A stretch of 64,000 nt of DNA from an uncultured Collinsella sp. (GTDB lineage: Bacteria; Actinomycetota; Coriobacteriia; Coriobacteriales; Coriobacteriaceae): assembly GCA_902470805.1 (NCBI GenBank), contig CABRHX010000003.1, positions 75,439-139,438 on the forward strand. Reading direction: 5' to 3'. This document shows positions 8,960 to 20,000 of the stretch, piece after piece (position 1 is the first letter of the stretch; every line of letters begins with the position of its first letter). The position numbers and the translations under genes are program-made. The notes under the pieces were generated by a model, which was not told the origin of the DNA, did not search any database, and saw only the letters and a list, made by a program, of their open reading frames with translations.

Positions 8960-10027
8960 ATGAACGACATTCTCGCAAGAAGAGCAAGACGAGCAACCGT
9001 GGGCATCGCCCTTTCCGCGGCACTTGTCGCGAGAATCGCCCCCGCAACGGCGATCGCGGCAGAAACCAGTTCCCCCACCGGTGCGGCCGTTTCGCAGACG
9101 AGCGCCACCAGCGGCAATTCGGGCACCCTGCAGACGGAAGATGCGGCCGCCGCAAAAGAAAAAGCGTATGCAGCCATGCAGGAAGCGCTCAAAAACCTCG
9201 AGGCCGCAAAAGACGCCGCAAGTCCCGAGAAAATTGCGAGATTCAATGATGACATTGCCCGTTTTCAAGAGCTCCGCGACAAGATGGCGGCGCAAGCCGT
9301 CGAAGAGAGGGAACTCCTTCCCACCATGCAAGCGGACATCGATGCAGGCCAAGCCAAATACGACGGGGCCATCAACCGGGTAAGCGAGCTCCAAGCAGAA
9401 TTAGACAAGAAACTTGAGGTGCTTAAGACACTCGAAGCACTCGGCTACGAGGAGTTTGTCGAAACTACTAAACAGCAAATAAGGCAGTTGCGCAGTGAGA
9501 TCATAACGGCAAAAGCGCAAGTAGGCCATTGCGAAGAGGAGCTCCGCGAGTTCCAGCTCCGCCTCAGAAATCAGGAAAGACGAGTTAATGACTGTGAACG
9601 TGCTGTAGAGAAATATAAAGCCAATATCGACCAGTTCACAGCCTGGCGAGATGCGCTCCTCGACAATTTGAAAAAAGCGCAAACGGCTTATGACGACGCC
9701 TGCAAGGCATACGAAGAGGCGAAATCCGCGGCAGACAAGGCCACCTCGCCCGAGATAACGCAACCGACCGAGACGACGCCTCCCTCCAACTCGGCGCAAC
9801 CGGCCGAGGCAACACAGCCCGCCAGCTCGCCCGCGACCGGCAAAAATACCCCGCCAAGCTCCACCAAGCAGGCGAACTCGAGCAGCGGCAAGCAAGCAAA
9901 TACGACCGCCGGCAAGCTCGCGAACACGGGCGATGCAGCGCCGAGCGCAATCGCACTCGCAGCAGTCGCCGCCGCAGGCCTCGGAATAACCGCCACAGCC
10001 ACACGCCGCATCAAGAACTCAAAATAG
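8960..10027 (+). CDS. Coiled-coil surface protein with LANTG sortase signal, copy 1
   Basis: The 355-residue protein starts with a signal peptide (basic MNDILARRARRATVG, then an Ala-rich core ending near AIAAE, about residue 34). Residues about 60-255 are highly charged and heptad-like, predicting a long alpha-helical coiled coil. A Pro/Thr/Ser-rich wall-spanning region follows. The end is a sorting signal: LANTGD, a hydrophobic stretch of about 20 residues and the basic tail RRIKNSK. LANTG is a plausible LPXTG variant, so sortase anchoring is inferred; no sortase gene is in the window. It is a paralogue of the gene at 10328. The role is unknown; a stalk or adhesin-like function fits the architecture. 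Confidence 0.85.
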   Translation: MNDILARRARRATVGIALSAALVARIAPATAIAAETSSPTGAAVSQTSATSGNSGTLQTEDAAAAKEKAYAAMQEALKNLEAAKDAASPEKIARFNDDIARFQELRDKMAAQAVEERELLPTMQADIDAGQAKYDGAINRVSELQAELDKKLEVLKTLEALGYEEFVETTKQQIRQLRSEIITAKAQVGHCEEELREFQLRLRNQERRVNDCERAVEKYKANIDQFTAWRDALLDNLKKAQTAYDDACKAYEEAKSAADKATSPEITQPTETTPPSNSAQPAEATQPASSPATGKNTPPSSTKQANSSSGKQANTTAGKLANTGDAAPSAIALAAVAAAGLGITATATRRIKNSK

Positions 10028-10072
10028 CTGCCAGCGGTTATTGTCTTCGCCAATCCGCAAGCCAAGAGACAA

Positions 10073-10113
10073 AAAGAGGCCCGTTTCCCCAACCCAGGGA
10101 AACGGGCCTCTTT
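10073..10113 (+). terminator. Terminator of the first LANTG gene
   Basis: Perfect 17-bp arms (AAAGAGGCCCGTTTCCC and its complement) enclose a 7-nt loop. The arm ends in TTT, and the symmetric A-run makes it potentially bidirectional. Confidence 0.85.
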
Positions 10114-10264
10114 ACTTGAAAAAACAAATGGTAATGCCGCCGTCTCTTGAACCACGCAGCCATCAATGCCCAGACAACACCAGCAAGCCGCGTTCCTTAA
10201 GGGATAGATTTAATGGCTGTTAATCAAGGGGTATACGTGCACGCCCGATCAATGGCGGGCAAAC

Positions 10265-10327
10265 CGCCTGATATACTTACATTAGTGCTACCAAGTTAGT
10301 CGCCGACCCTTGAAATGAGGTGCCGAG
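10265..10327 (+). promoter_or_regulatory. Promoter and leader of the second LANTG coiled-coil gene
   Basis: Identical to 8897-8959, with TATACT at 10272-10277. The upstream flank differs from copy 1, so expression strength may differ between the paralogues. Confidence 0.55.
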
Positions 10328-11326
10328 ATGAACGACATTCTCGCAAGAAGAGCAAAACGAGCAACTATGGGCATCGCCCTTTCCGTGGCGCTTGTCACAG
10401 GAATCGCCCCCGCAACGGCGATCGCGGCAGAAGCCAGCGCTCCCATCGATGCAGTTGCCCTGCAGTCGGAAGATGCGGCCGCCGCAAAAGAAAAAGCGCA
10501 TGCGGCCATGCAGGAAGCGCTCAAAAAACTCAAAGCAGCGGAGGACGCCGCAAGTCCCGAGAGAATTGCGGGAATCAATAATATGATTGCCAGTGATCAA
10601 GAGCTCCGCGACATTATGCTGGCGCATGCCGCCGAATGTAGGGAACTCCTTCCCGCCATGCAAGCGAACGTCGATGCAGCCCAAGCCAAATACGACGAGG
10701 CCAGCAACCTGGTAAGCAGCCTTCAGGCAAAATTAGAGGCACTTAAGGCACTCGGCGACGAGGCGCCCAGCGAAGCTATTAAACAGTTGCGCTCCGAAAT
10801 CATGGCGGCAAAATTGCAAGAAGAGTCTTGCAAAACGACGCTTGACAGCTACCAACGCCGCCTCGAAAGCCAGGAAAGACAGGTTCAGAGATTCGAAAGT
10901 GCGGCGGAGGAAGTCAAAGCCCACATCGACGAGGAAACAGCCAAGCGAGATGCGCTCCTCGACAATTTGGATAAGGCGCAAGCGGCATATGACGACGCCT
11001 GCAAGGCATACGAAGAGGCGAAAGCCGCGGCAGACAAGACCACCTCGCCCGAGATAACGAAACCTGCCGAGACAGTGCCTCCCTCCGGCTCAACGCAACC
11101 CGCCGAGGCGACACCGCCCGTTGCCTCACCTGCAACCGGCAAAGACGCCCTACCAAGCTCCACCAAGCAGGCGAACTCGAGCAGCAGCAAGCAAGCAAAT
11201 ACGACCGCCGGCAAGCTCGCAAACACGGGTGACACAGCACCGAGCGCAATCGCACTCGCAGGAATCGCCGCCGCAGGCCTCGGAATAACCGCCACGGGTG
11301 TACGCCGCCTCAAGAACTCAAAATAG
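10328..11326 (+). CDS. Coiled-coil surface protein with LANTG sortase signal, copy 2
   Basis: This 332-residue paralogue of the gene at 8960 shares the signal peptide (MNDILARRAKRATMG), a charged helical core, the Pro/Ser-rich spacer (SSTKQANSSSSKQANTTAGK) and the LANTGD anchor with a basic RRLKNSK tail. It lacks about 15 residues after the signal peptide and a few in the core relative to copy 1. Divergence is concentrated in the predicted coiled coil while both ends are nearly unchanged, which suggests recombination or selection acting on the exposed part. Cell-wall anchoring by sortase is inferred. No function is recognised. Confidence 0.85.
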   Translation: MNDILARRAKRATMGIALSVALVTGIAPATAIAAEASAPIDAVALQSEDAAAAKEKAHAAMQEALKKLKAAEDAASPERIAGINNMIASDQELRDIMLAHAAECRELLPAMQANVDAAQAKYDEASNLVSSLQAKLEALKALGDEAPSEAIKQLRSEIMAAKLQEESCKTTLDSYQRRLESQERQVQRFESAAEEVKAHIDEETAKRDALLDNLDKAQAAYDDACKAYEEAKAAADKTTSPEITKPAETVPPSGSTQPAEATPPVASPATGKDALPSSTKQANSSSSKQANTTAGKLANTGDTAPSAIALAGIAAAGLGITATGVRRLKNSK

Positions 11327-11370
11327 CCGCCAGAGCATACCATCTTCGCCAATCCACAAACCCAGAGACA

Positions 11371-11406
11371 AAAGAGGCCCGTTTCCCCAGGGAAACGGGC
11401 CTCTTT
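11371..11406 (+). terminator. Terminator of the second LANTG gene
   Basis: Same 17-bp arms as at 10073 with a 2-nt separation between arms. It differs from copy 1 only in the loop. Confidence 0.85.
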
Positions 11407-11548
11407 AACTGCAAAAATTCAAGCAACAGCACCGCCGCCTCTTGAACCACATAGCCATCAATGCCCAGACAACACCAGCAAGCCGCATTCCGCAAGGGAT
11501 AGATTTAAATTAGATAAACGCGCCTTTACGGGTGATTTTTGGACGACG

Positions 11549-11644
11549 GGGCCCGGCCGGCGGCGAGGTGTTTGGTAGTCGAGCGATCCCGCAGGCGAAG
11601 CCGAGGACCAGCGAGACACCAAATACCTCGCCGCCGGCCGGGCC
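11549..11644. repeat. Long GC-rich inverted repeat next to ffs
   Basis: Arms of about 27 bp (11549-11576 and 11618-11644; core GGCCGGCGGCGAGGT) differ at one or two positions and flank a loop of about 41 nt. It lies between the SRP RNA 3' end and the duplicated surface genes. It has no U-run and covers no gene. Confidence 0.75.
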
Positions 11645-11661
11645 ATGTCGCGACACCAAAA

Positions 11662-11781
11662 AGCGCCCGTGCGCTCGATGGATTCGGATGCCCGACAGAG
11701 GCTCCTTATGGCTGCTTCCTTCCGGACCTGACCAGATTCGGAACATGTCGTCATCCGAACCCATCGAACGCGCTAGGCGCT
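11662..11781 (-). ncRNA. ffs: Signal recognition particle RNA (4.5S-type)
   Basis: The minus strand contains the SRP signature GGTCAGGTCCGGAAGGAAGC, the Ffh-binding helix 8 with its GGAA tetraloop. The flanks pair into the expected long rod: TTCGGATG with CATCCGAA, TCGATGG with CCATCGA, GCGC with GCGC, and the termini AGCGCC with GGGCGCT, followed by a T-run. The RNA is about 120 nt, the small bacterial form without an Alu domain. It targets ribosomes making membrane and exported proteins through Ffh/FtsY. Ends are inferred from the promoter (11788-11816) and the terminal T-run, so they may be off by a few bases. Confidence 0.93.
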
Positions 11782-11787
11782 CGGTAT

Positions 11788-11816
11788 ATCTTACCTGCTC
11801 CCGTCCAGCAGGGCAA
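11788..11816 (-). promoter_or_regulatory. Promoter of ffs
   Basis: On the minus strand, TTGCCC (11811-11816) and TAAGAT (11788-11793) are 17 bp apart, placing transcription start near 11781, which matches the start of the SRP RNA stem. Confidence 0.6.
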
Positions 11817-11850
11817 GTGGGGCGGACCCATCGGATGGATTCGCCCCACT
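11816..11850 (-). terminator. Hairpin after the giant adhesin locus
   Basis: Nine-base-pair arms (AGTGGGGCG and CGCCCCACT) lie 12 nt past the adhesin stop codon. There is no clear U-run, so it may be a weak terminator or an mRNA 3'-end stabiliser. It abuts the ffs promoter. Confidence 0.45.
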
Positions 11851-11861
11851 CGTCCATATCG

Positions 11862-14063
11862 CTAGCGGCGCCTACGGTACAGGACCGCGCCGCCCGCTGC
11901 GGTCAGCGCGCCGATGCCGGCCATGGCCGCGAGCGCCTCGACCGGCAGGCTGCGGTCGCCGGTGTCGGGCATGCCGCCCTTGGAGCCGTCGCCGCTAGAG
12001 CCGCTGCCGGAGCCGTTATCTGAACCGCCGTCTGAGCCGCCGCCCGGCGTGCCGGGGTTCTCGGGGGTGCCGGGGGTCCCGGGATTCTCGGCGTAGCTGT
12101 TGGTGAAGACTGGCGGCACGTTGGCGTCGCCCTCGTAGGAGACCTTCGCCGACAGATAGCCCGTCTTGGTGCCGTCGGCCGCCTCGTCGCCCACCGTGAC
12201 GACGATCTTGCGCACCGCCTTGTCGTAGGCCACGTGCGCCTGGCCGTCGTCGACCTCGCTCACCGTGAAGGTGTAGGTGCCGGCCTGCTTGAACGTCAGC
12301 GCATCGAACGTGACGCTGCCGTCCGCGGCGTTCTTGGCGGTCGACATGACCTTGCCGTCCCGGCTCTTGAGCTCAAAGCTGAACTGGCCCGCCTTGAGCT
12401 CGGCGCCCTTGAGCACCTTGGCGGCGCCCAGCTTGAGGGTGACGGGCGCGGCCTCGTAGCCGTTGGTGAACGTCACCGAGTCGTCGCCCGTGGGATTGCC
12501 CTCGGCATCCGCCAGCTCGTGCCTGACGGTGAGCATGCCGTTTCCGGCATCGGTGACCGTCGTGCGCACGCGGTACGTCGCCCTGTCGTACGTCACGCCG
12601 CCCGCCGTGCCGGCGACCTCGCGCAGCTCATAGCTGTGCGTGCCGGGCGCGGTGTAGGTGACGGGGCCGAGCGCGACCGTGCCGTCGGCGGCGTTCCTGC
12701 CCGCTGCCGCGACGCTCTCGCTGCCGTCGGCGGCAATCTCGACCAGCTGGAACTCGAACTCGCCCTCGGCCAGGTCGCGGCCCTTAAGCTTCTTGCTCAC
12801 CTTGATCTGGTCGGTGACGGAGCTCGGCGTCGGATTCACGACGTAGGTGTTGGTGAACTCGAACGCGCCCTTGCCCTCGGGCGTGCCCTCTGCGGGCAGG
12901 ACCTCCGCGGCGAGCGTGCCCGCGTTGGTGTCCTCGACCACCTTGACCGTGAAGGTCCTGATCGCCGTCGCGTCATTGACCACGCCGTCGACCGAGCCGG
13001 ACTCGCTCACCCGATAGGCGAACGTCTTGGTGCGCAGGCCGTCGCCGTCGATCTCGACGTCATCGAGATCGCTCGGCTGCCTGAACGTGACGCTGCCCAG
13101 CTCGACGTTGCCGGCGGCGTCGTTGGTCGCCTCGGTCACTGTCTTGTCGGAGGCGTTGACCGGCGCGGGCGCGCCGTCCAGCGGCTCAATCTTAAAGGTG
13201 TACTTGCCCGCGATGTCGGCCTGCGCCAGGCCGAGACCGGCCTGGCTGAGCGCCAGCGTCTTGGTGCCCGCGAGGTCGACCGTAGCCTCGCCGGCACCAT
13301 AGGCATTCACGAACGACAGCGTGCCGCCGGAGCCCTCGGGGTAGACCACGCTAACGTCCAGCCCGCCCTTGCCGTCATCTGCCACCTTGACCGTGATGTC
13401 GAAGCTCGAGGCGGTCGCCGTCACGCCCGCGGGCAGCCGGTCCGTGCCGTCCTCGGAAACGGTATAGGAAATGACCCAGGAGCCGTCGGCGGCCCTGGCG
13501 GCGGTACCGTCCGCCACCATCCGCTCGAGAGCGTCGGTGGTGTAGGAGATGGGCGAGAACGCAAGTCCCGCGGCCTCGCCGTCGCCGGAGGCCCGGTTGG
13601 TCGCGGTCGCGACCACGTCGCCCCGGGCATCGCGGACGGAGAACGAGAACTCGCCCGCCGCCGCGGCGCGGCCCGTCAGCGTCTTGGTGGCATTGATGAC
13701 CGCGCCGCCCTCGCCGCCGAGCGCTCCGGTGGCCTCGTAGGAGTTCTCGAACGCAACCGTCACGGGCGTGGGCGTCGCCGTGGCGTCATCTGCCGTGGAG
13801 ACCTCGCTGCGGGCGACCTCGACACCGTCCTTGGCAACTGTGGTGGTGACCGTGAGCCTGCCCGTCGCGGCGTCGTAGGCGGGCGCGATGGCCACCGTGC
13901 GCGGCGCGATGTCGTTGGTGTAGCCCTCGCCGCCGAGCTTGGTCTCGGTGACGGTGAAGCTGTAGATCTTCCCCGCATCGGCGTCGGTAAACTTCACGTC
14001 GCTGCCCGCAGCACCGCCGACGAGGTCGACCAGGTCGGCCTCTCCGTCATCGGCAGCGGCCAC
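11862..14063 (-). CDS. Giant isopeptide-domain adhesin, C-terminal fragment with MPDTG anchor
   Basis: This 733-codon frame carries the distal part of the adhesin. It has about four Spy0128/FctA-type repeats (starts ATKTLTGRA, GTKTLALSQ, VSKKLKGRD, AAKVLKGAE), a Gly/Ser/Pro-rich wall-spanning stretch, and the sorting signal MPDTGDRSLP, followed by a hydrophobic helix and RRRR tail. It begins inside a domain with a GTG and no Shine-Dalgarno site, so it is not an independent gene. The preceding frame (13994-22309) overlaps it; restoring one base near 14086-14097 (AAGCC/GGCCTC context) joins the two as TADAETAAKPGLKTGKDAYAV. It is therefore the 3' part of a frameshifted gene, or of a gene with a sequencing error. 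Confidence 0.75.
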   Translation of the reverse strand: MAAADDGEADLVDLVGGAAGSDVKFTDADAGKIYSFTVTETKLGGEGYTNDIAPRTVAIAPAYDAATGRLTVTTTVAKDGVEVARSEVSTADDATATPTPVTVAFENSYEATGALGGEGGAVINATKTLTGRAAAAGEFSFSVRDARGDVVATATNRASGDGEAAGLAFSPISYTTDALERMVADGTAARAADGSWVISYTVSEDGTDRLPAGVTATASSFDITVKVADDGKGGLDVSVVYPEGSGGTLSFVNAYGAGEATVDLAGTKTLALSQAGLGLAQADIAGKYTFKIEPLDGAPAPVNASDKTVTEATNDAAGNVELGSVTFRQPSDLDDVEIDGDGLRTKTFAYRVSESGSVDGVVNDATAIRTFTVKVVEDTNAGTLAAEVLPAEGTPEGKGAFEFTNTYVVNPTPSSVTDQIKVSKKLKGRDLAEGEFEFQLVEIAADGSESVAAAGRNAADGTVALGPVTYTAPGTHSYELREVAGTAGGVTYDRATYRVRTTVTDAGNGMLTVRHELADAEGNPTGDDSVTFTNGYEAAPVTLKLGAAKVLKGAELKAGQFSFELKSRDGKVMSTAKNAADGSVTFDALTFKQAGTYTFTVSEVDDGQAHVAYDKAVRKIVVTVGDEAADGTKTGYLSAKVSYEGDANVPPVFTNSYAENPGTPGTPENPGTPGGGSDGGSDNGSGSGSSGDGSKGGMPDTGDRSLPVEALAAMAGIGALTAAGGAVLYRRRR

Positions 14064-17000
14064 GGCGTAGGCGTCCTTGCCGGTCTTGAGGCCGGCTTGG
14101 CGGCCGTCTCGGCGTCCGCGGTCACGGTGAAGGCGAACTGCCCCGCCTCCATGGCGCGGCCGGAGAGCGTCTTGGACAGGCGCACGCCCGCGCGGGCCGA
14201 GTAGTCGAGCTCGGTCGTGTAGGTGTTGACGAAGTCGCCGCCGCTCACCTGCGCGATCGCGGGCGTCGTGGCCGTGAGGTTGCCGGAGCCGTCGTCGGTC
14301 ACGGTCACCGTCATCGTGGCGGCGTGGCCGTCGTAGTCCACACCGGCGATGGCAGAACCGTCATCGGGCCTGACCTCGCGCACCGTGTAGGTGAAGGTCT
14401 TGGCGCGCACGCGCTTGCCGCCGACCTCGGCGAACTCGGCATCCTTGATGTCATCGAGCGTGTAGCGGATGGGACCGAAGTCGAAGGCGACCCTATCGCC
14501 CGCCTTGGTGCCGGCGACGGCCGTCACGCTAACGGTCTTGGAGCCGTCGGCAGACCCCTCGGGCATGGGGGCGCCGCCCTCGCCCGCGAGCGCGAACTGG
14601 AAGCTGTCGCCCTCCGCCCAGTCGCGACCCTTGAGCGTCTTGGTGAAGAGCTCCGCGGTGGAGACGTCTCTGCCCTCGGTGGTCGTTCCGTACGTGTTGG
14701 TGAACGCGACGGTCGTGCCGTCCTCGGTCACGGCGCCCTCGGCCTTGGAGCCGTCGGCCCCGTTGACCGCGGTCGTGTAGCCCTCGGCCGCGTCCTCGGT
14801 CACGGTGTAGCGCGCGCCCACGGGCAGGCCGGCGACGGTCTTCTCCTCGCCGTCCCTGAGCTTGAGGGCCGCCTTGCCGTCCGCGAACGTCACGGCGCGC
14901 TCGCCCTTGCCGAAGGTGCCGGAGACGGGCTCGCCGTCCCCGTCGGCCAGCGCGACCGTGAAGCCGAACTCGCGCTGGCTGTCGCCGCCGACGACCGTCT
15001 TCTTGACGGTGAGGCTGCCGGTCTTGGCGGTGTTGGTAAAGACCGCTGCCTCGACCGTGCGCCCAGCGGCGTCGCCCGCATCGTCGGTCAGCTGCGCAAT
15101 CTCGGTCTTGGCAGACAGCTTGCCGGCGCCATTGTCGGTCACCGTGACGGTGGCGCGATAGGTGGCCTTCGAGAACGTAAGCGCCGTCTCGTCACCCGCC
15201 TGCTCGGCAATCACATAGGTGTAGGTACCGGGCTTGGCGTACTCGATGGTTCCGAAGTTGCCGACCTGAACGTCCTTCTTCAGTGCAATCATCGCCACGC
15301 CGTCCTTGGCGCCCTTGGGCATGGGCGCCTCGCCCTGGGCAGCCAGCGTCATGGTAAAGACATCCGATGTCGTCCAGTTGCGTCCGGAGATCTTCTTTTG
15401 CACCTTAAAGGCGTTTTCCACCTTCGTGGACTCCACGCTGTAGACGTTGGTGAAGCCCACCTGCGTCGCCTGTCCGACGGTACCCTTCTGGGGGTTCGCC
15501 TTATCGGCAACCGCAAAGCCGTCCTCGCTCGTCATGAGCTCACCCTTGGAGTCGAGCTCCTGCACCTCGTAGTGCGTACCCGTGGGCAAGGTAACCGTGA
15601 CAGAGCCGCTGGCCTTAAGCGCGATGGTGTCACCGCTCTTGATCTGTCCGCTTACATAAGTGCCATTGGTGCCGCCGGGGCGACCAGCGAACGCAAAGGT
15701 GCCGGCCAGAGGCGTTGTGCCATCGGCCTGGTAGAGCAGCACCTTAAAGGTAAATGCCTTGTTGGGCGCGGTGATGCCTTCGGCGGCCGTGACCGTCTTG
15801 CTCAACGTCAGGCGCCCGTCAGAAACCTGATCGGTAGTCGTGTTGGTCTTGACGGCAGGCTTGTTGCCGACCGTCACCGACGCCTGGTTGAAGATGTCGC
15901 CCGAAGCGCCACCGCTCTTAAACGCGTCCTCGGTCACACGGACCTCAAACTGAACCGTGCCCTCCTCGCCGGCGGGAACGTCCGCCAGCGTCCAGGTGAG
16001 CTTGCCGTCATTGTCCTTGGAGCCGGCATCCTTATGCTCGCCGGCGAACTCCACGAACTCGGTTCCCGCGGGAACGGCATCGGTGATCGTCACCGTGGCA
16101 GACGCGCCCTCGGTGTTCTTGTAGCCGATGGTGTAGGTGAGTTCGTCGCCCAGCGCCACACCCGACCCCGTCGAATCCTGGGCATCGCTCTCGGACTTCT
16201 TGGGCACGTAGTTGGTCGTGGTGCCGGTATAGCTCTTGTTGCCGATCGTAACGGTGGCAGTGTTATTGATGGTGTCGACAGCGCCCTGGGCATCCTCCAC
16301 GGCGTCCTCGGTAATCTTGACGCGCACGCGCACCGAACCGTGGCTGCCCGCGGGTTGCTTACCCAGGTCCCAAGTAAGCGACTGTCCGCTCGCGGCGCCC
16401 TTATCGGCACACTCGCCCTCAAAGGCCTCGAACACAACGCCGGCAGGAAGCTTGTCGGTCACGGTCACGTTGGCCGGAACCAAGTTGCCATTGGCATCGG
16501 CCTCGGTGTTGACCCAGTTAATGGTGTAGACATAGGAGTCGCCCACAGAGAGCAGCTGCCCGTCGATGTCCACACTGGGCTTCGCGACCGTGCCGATCGT
16601 CTTGACCTTATCACGCGTGTTGTGGAAGACGATCTTGCCGTTCTCGGTACCATCGCGATAGGTCACCTTGGACGTAAGCGTACCGTCGTTGTTATCGGTC
16701 ACCTCGAGCAGCACGCGGCACGTCGCGGACGTGTCCACGGGACGCACGCCCTCGGGCAGGTCGACCAAGCGCTCTTTTGCCACCAGGTTAAAGCTATAGG
16801 TAGTGGTGTGGTCGGCATTGTGCCGCTTGATGGCAATGCCATCGTTGACGGCTCTGGTAAGATCGATCGTCTGTCCATAAGACCCACTGGCAGTATCGCC
16901 AAGCTTAAAGTAAACCTTACCGAAGTCGACCGTCGCGGTACCGCTCTCGCCCGCTTGGGTCGTGCCCTTATCCATCCATTGGAGCGTGCCGTCGGTCTTC

Positions 17001-20000
17001 TTCTCCGCATACACGTCAAACGTATACTGGTCAGCCTCGATCTTGTCGCCGGAATCCATCACCTTTTGGGCAGTAAGGCCCTCAAACGTTCCGGACGCGG
17101 CATAGCTGTTGGTAAAGGACACTTTGGCCTTGGCGGTACCGTTCTCGGAGCTATAGGTCTTCACATCGCCAGCAGCTTCGACTCCGTTGGAGTCATAGTG
17201 CTTGACGGTAGTCTCGGTATAGAGCGAACCGTCACCGCACTTGTTAACCGCAATCTCTACCGTCCAATAGGTAGAGTCGTATTTATAGCCGCCCTTGTCG
17301 CCCTTATTCTCGACCACCTTATAGGTGAACGTCTTGCCTGCGTCGCCCGTCGCAAAGGTCAGACCGCCCAAAATATCGGTGTAGGACTTGCCATCGGCCT
17401 GCGGCTCATCGTTGGTGACGGTGAGCTTGCCATCTTCCTGGCGCAGCAGCGCCTTAAGCTTTTCGGTCGAGGCGGCGTATTCGGTCGAGTCGGCGTCGGC
17501 CGTCACCGTAAAGCCAAACATGCCGGCATGCAAATCCTTGCCCTCAAGCGTCTTGACAATCTCCAGACCGCCCTGCAGCTCGTAGCTCGTCGAGGTACTG
17601 TAGCTATTAGTGAAGATGAAGCCTTCCGAGCCGGTCGCGCCATCGGCACGCGCGACGAGCTTGCCGCCCTCATCGGTTACGGTAACGGTCAGGGTATAGG
17701 TGTGCTGGTCATACTTCCACTCGCCGGGTCCGCTGTTCGGGATCAGCTCGTGAATATCAAACTTATACGTGCCCGGCGCATTAAAGGTGAGCTTCGAGAA
17801 ATCAACCTTATCGTGCTCGCCGTCTTTAAGGCCCTCCTCCGTTTGCTTCTTCTCGGCATAGCCGTTGCCCGCACTCATCGAAGAGCCGGTGATGAGCCCA
17901 CCGTCGATGGCAGCCTTGGTAGCGTCATCGGCCGCGGTCATGGTAAAGGTAAACTTGCCCGGGGCATCGGCACCGGCAACCACCTTGGTCACAGACGGGG
18001 TGTAGGTTGCCGCCTCGGCGACCGTATAGGTGTTCTTGAATTTGACCGTCGCGACACCGGTGGACGTCGCATCCGAGGGGTAGATCCACTGGCCCTCGAG
18101 CTTGTCCTTGCCATCAACCTTCTTGCTTACCGAAGTCGTGACCTTGAGCGTGCCGTCGCCGTTATCCGCCACGACGGCCTTAACCGTATGGACCGTGCTG
18201 TCGTACGTATAGCCCGTCGCCTTGTCGTCAATCTCGCTCACCGTATAGGTAAACGTCTTGCCGGCGTCATTCTGATTGAATTTCAGTCCGCCCTCAGGTA
18301 TCAAACTCACGGTCTTGGGGTCATTGGCCTCGACGTTTGCAGTCTCAAAGACCTTGCCGGCCGTGGAAAGGCCGACCTTGTTGGCAGATGTCTCGTCGGC
18401 AGGCTTGACGATATAGCGGAAGGTACTCTTGGGCGAGCCAAACACCGTCGCGTCCTTGGGATACGTCAGCGTCTTCTCGATCCACAGGCCGCCATTGGCG
18501 CCATAGTCGAGACTGGCCGTATAACGGTTCACAAACGAAACGGTAGGCGTCGTGGCGCCGGCCTCGCTTGCATCGTACTGCTGCACGTAGGTAGCCGAAT
18601 CTTGCTTGAGCTCGGCAATTTTCTCGTCCGTCAACGCGCTCGCATCGCCGGTATCGCCCAGCAGCTCCGTCACACCCGCACCCTTGAGCACAGTCGTCAC
18701 GGTGTAGAGCTTGGCGGGGTCGTTCTGGCGTGCAAGAACCTTAACGAGCACGATGGCGTCGCCGGTGTAGCCGGTGTCATAGGTGTAGCCGGCAGCAGCA
18801 GGCTGGTTCTCGTGGATGCGATAGGCAAATGTATGGCCCAGGTCCTGCTCCGTAAGCTTGCGGGCGAAGAGCTTCTCTTTCCCGTTCGCGCCCACCACGG
18901 CACCGGACACGCCGGCCTTCGCCGCTTTGTTGGACAGGGTAGCCTCGGCGCCATCGACCGACGTCTGAACGCCGTTGTACCAAAGACCCGTCACGGCAAA
19001 GGTAAACTGGCCCGCGTTGGAGGCGCGACCCTCAAGGGTCTTGCTCACCGTCACGCCGCCAAAGGTGCCCGACGCATGGTATGCATTGGTGAAGGCGGCC
19101 TTATCAGTTACGGCCTTGTCCACATCGGAGGCGCCGGTGTTGGCATAGGTCACGCTCGACACGTGCAGCTTGCCCGTGTGGTTGCCCCGCTCGTCCAGAT
19201 CGGTCACCACGACGGTCGCACGTGCGGTGTGCCTGTCCATGGACATGCTCGCCGGGGCACCAAGCGCGACATTCTCGGTGATATCGAAGCTAAAGGTGCC
19301 CGCGCGGTTGAATGTCACGGTCGGGGCGGCTTCGGTGCCAAAGGAGAACGAGGCAACGCGTCCCGACTCGGGCGTGCTGGCGACGGCCTGGTTAGTGCCG
19401 ATGGCAATGGCCCCATCCGTTACCGCCTGCTTTGTGGTCTTGCCCAGGCCAGTTGCGCTGGCATCGTCCGCAGCGGCGGCAAGGTTAAAGGTATAGCTCT
19501 CGCCCTGGTTCCAGTCGCGACCGCTCACGGTCTTCTGACCCTGCAGGGTAACGCTCGCGGGCTCCACGCTATATATATTGGTAAAGGAAGGCGTGGCGTT
19601 GTTGTCCAGCTGCTTTACCGAGCCGTCTTCTGTGATCTTGTAGTACTCGATCGAAGTCTGGATGCCAGCACCCTTCTTGGCGTTGCGCACCACGGCGTAA
19701 TAGACCGATCCGTCGTAGGTCATGCCCGCAACGCTGCCGGGATCCTCGGCGAACTTGTACACGTAGGCGCGCCCCGCATCTTTCTTGGCGGTATAAGAGA
19801 TATCCGGCCATCTCACCGCGCCATCGACGTTGCCAACTTTCATGGTGTTGTCTTCGGCACCCTGGGGCATGGGGGCCGTCATGCTCTTATCGACCGTATC
19901 GGGGTTGAACACCGCATTGACATCCGCATAGCCACCCATGCCCTCGAGCGTAAAGCTAAAGGCGTTCTGGGCAAGCGGGAACGTCCCCGCGTTGTCGACT

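Larger units (their letters stand above)
8897..11508 (+). repeat. Tandem duplication, two units of about 1.3 kb
   Basis: Unit 1 (8897-10213) and unit 2 (10265-11508) each carry promoter, surface-protein gene, terminator and a trailing ~70-bp segment ending GGGATAGATTTAA. Promoter, signal peptide, C-terminal anchor, terminator and tail are near identical. The central coiled-coil coding region has diverged with small indels. Confidence 0.85.

Noticed and set aside
14080..14100. Programmed ribosomal frameshift in the adhesin
   Set aside because: There is no slippery heptamer, and the GC-rich context AAGCCGGCC is a typical place for an indel or sequencing error.
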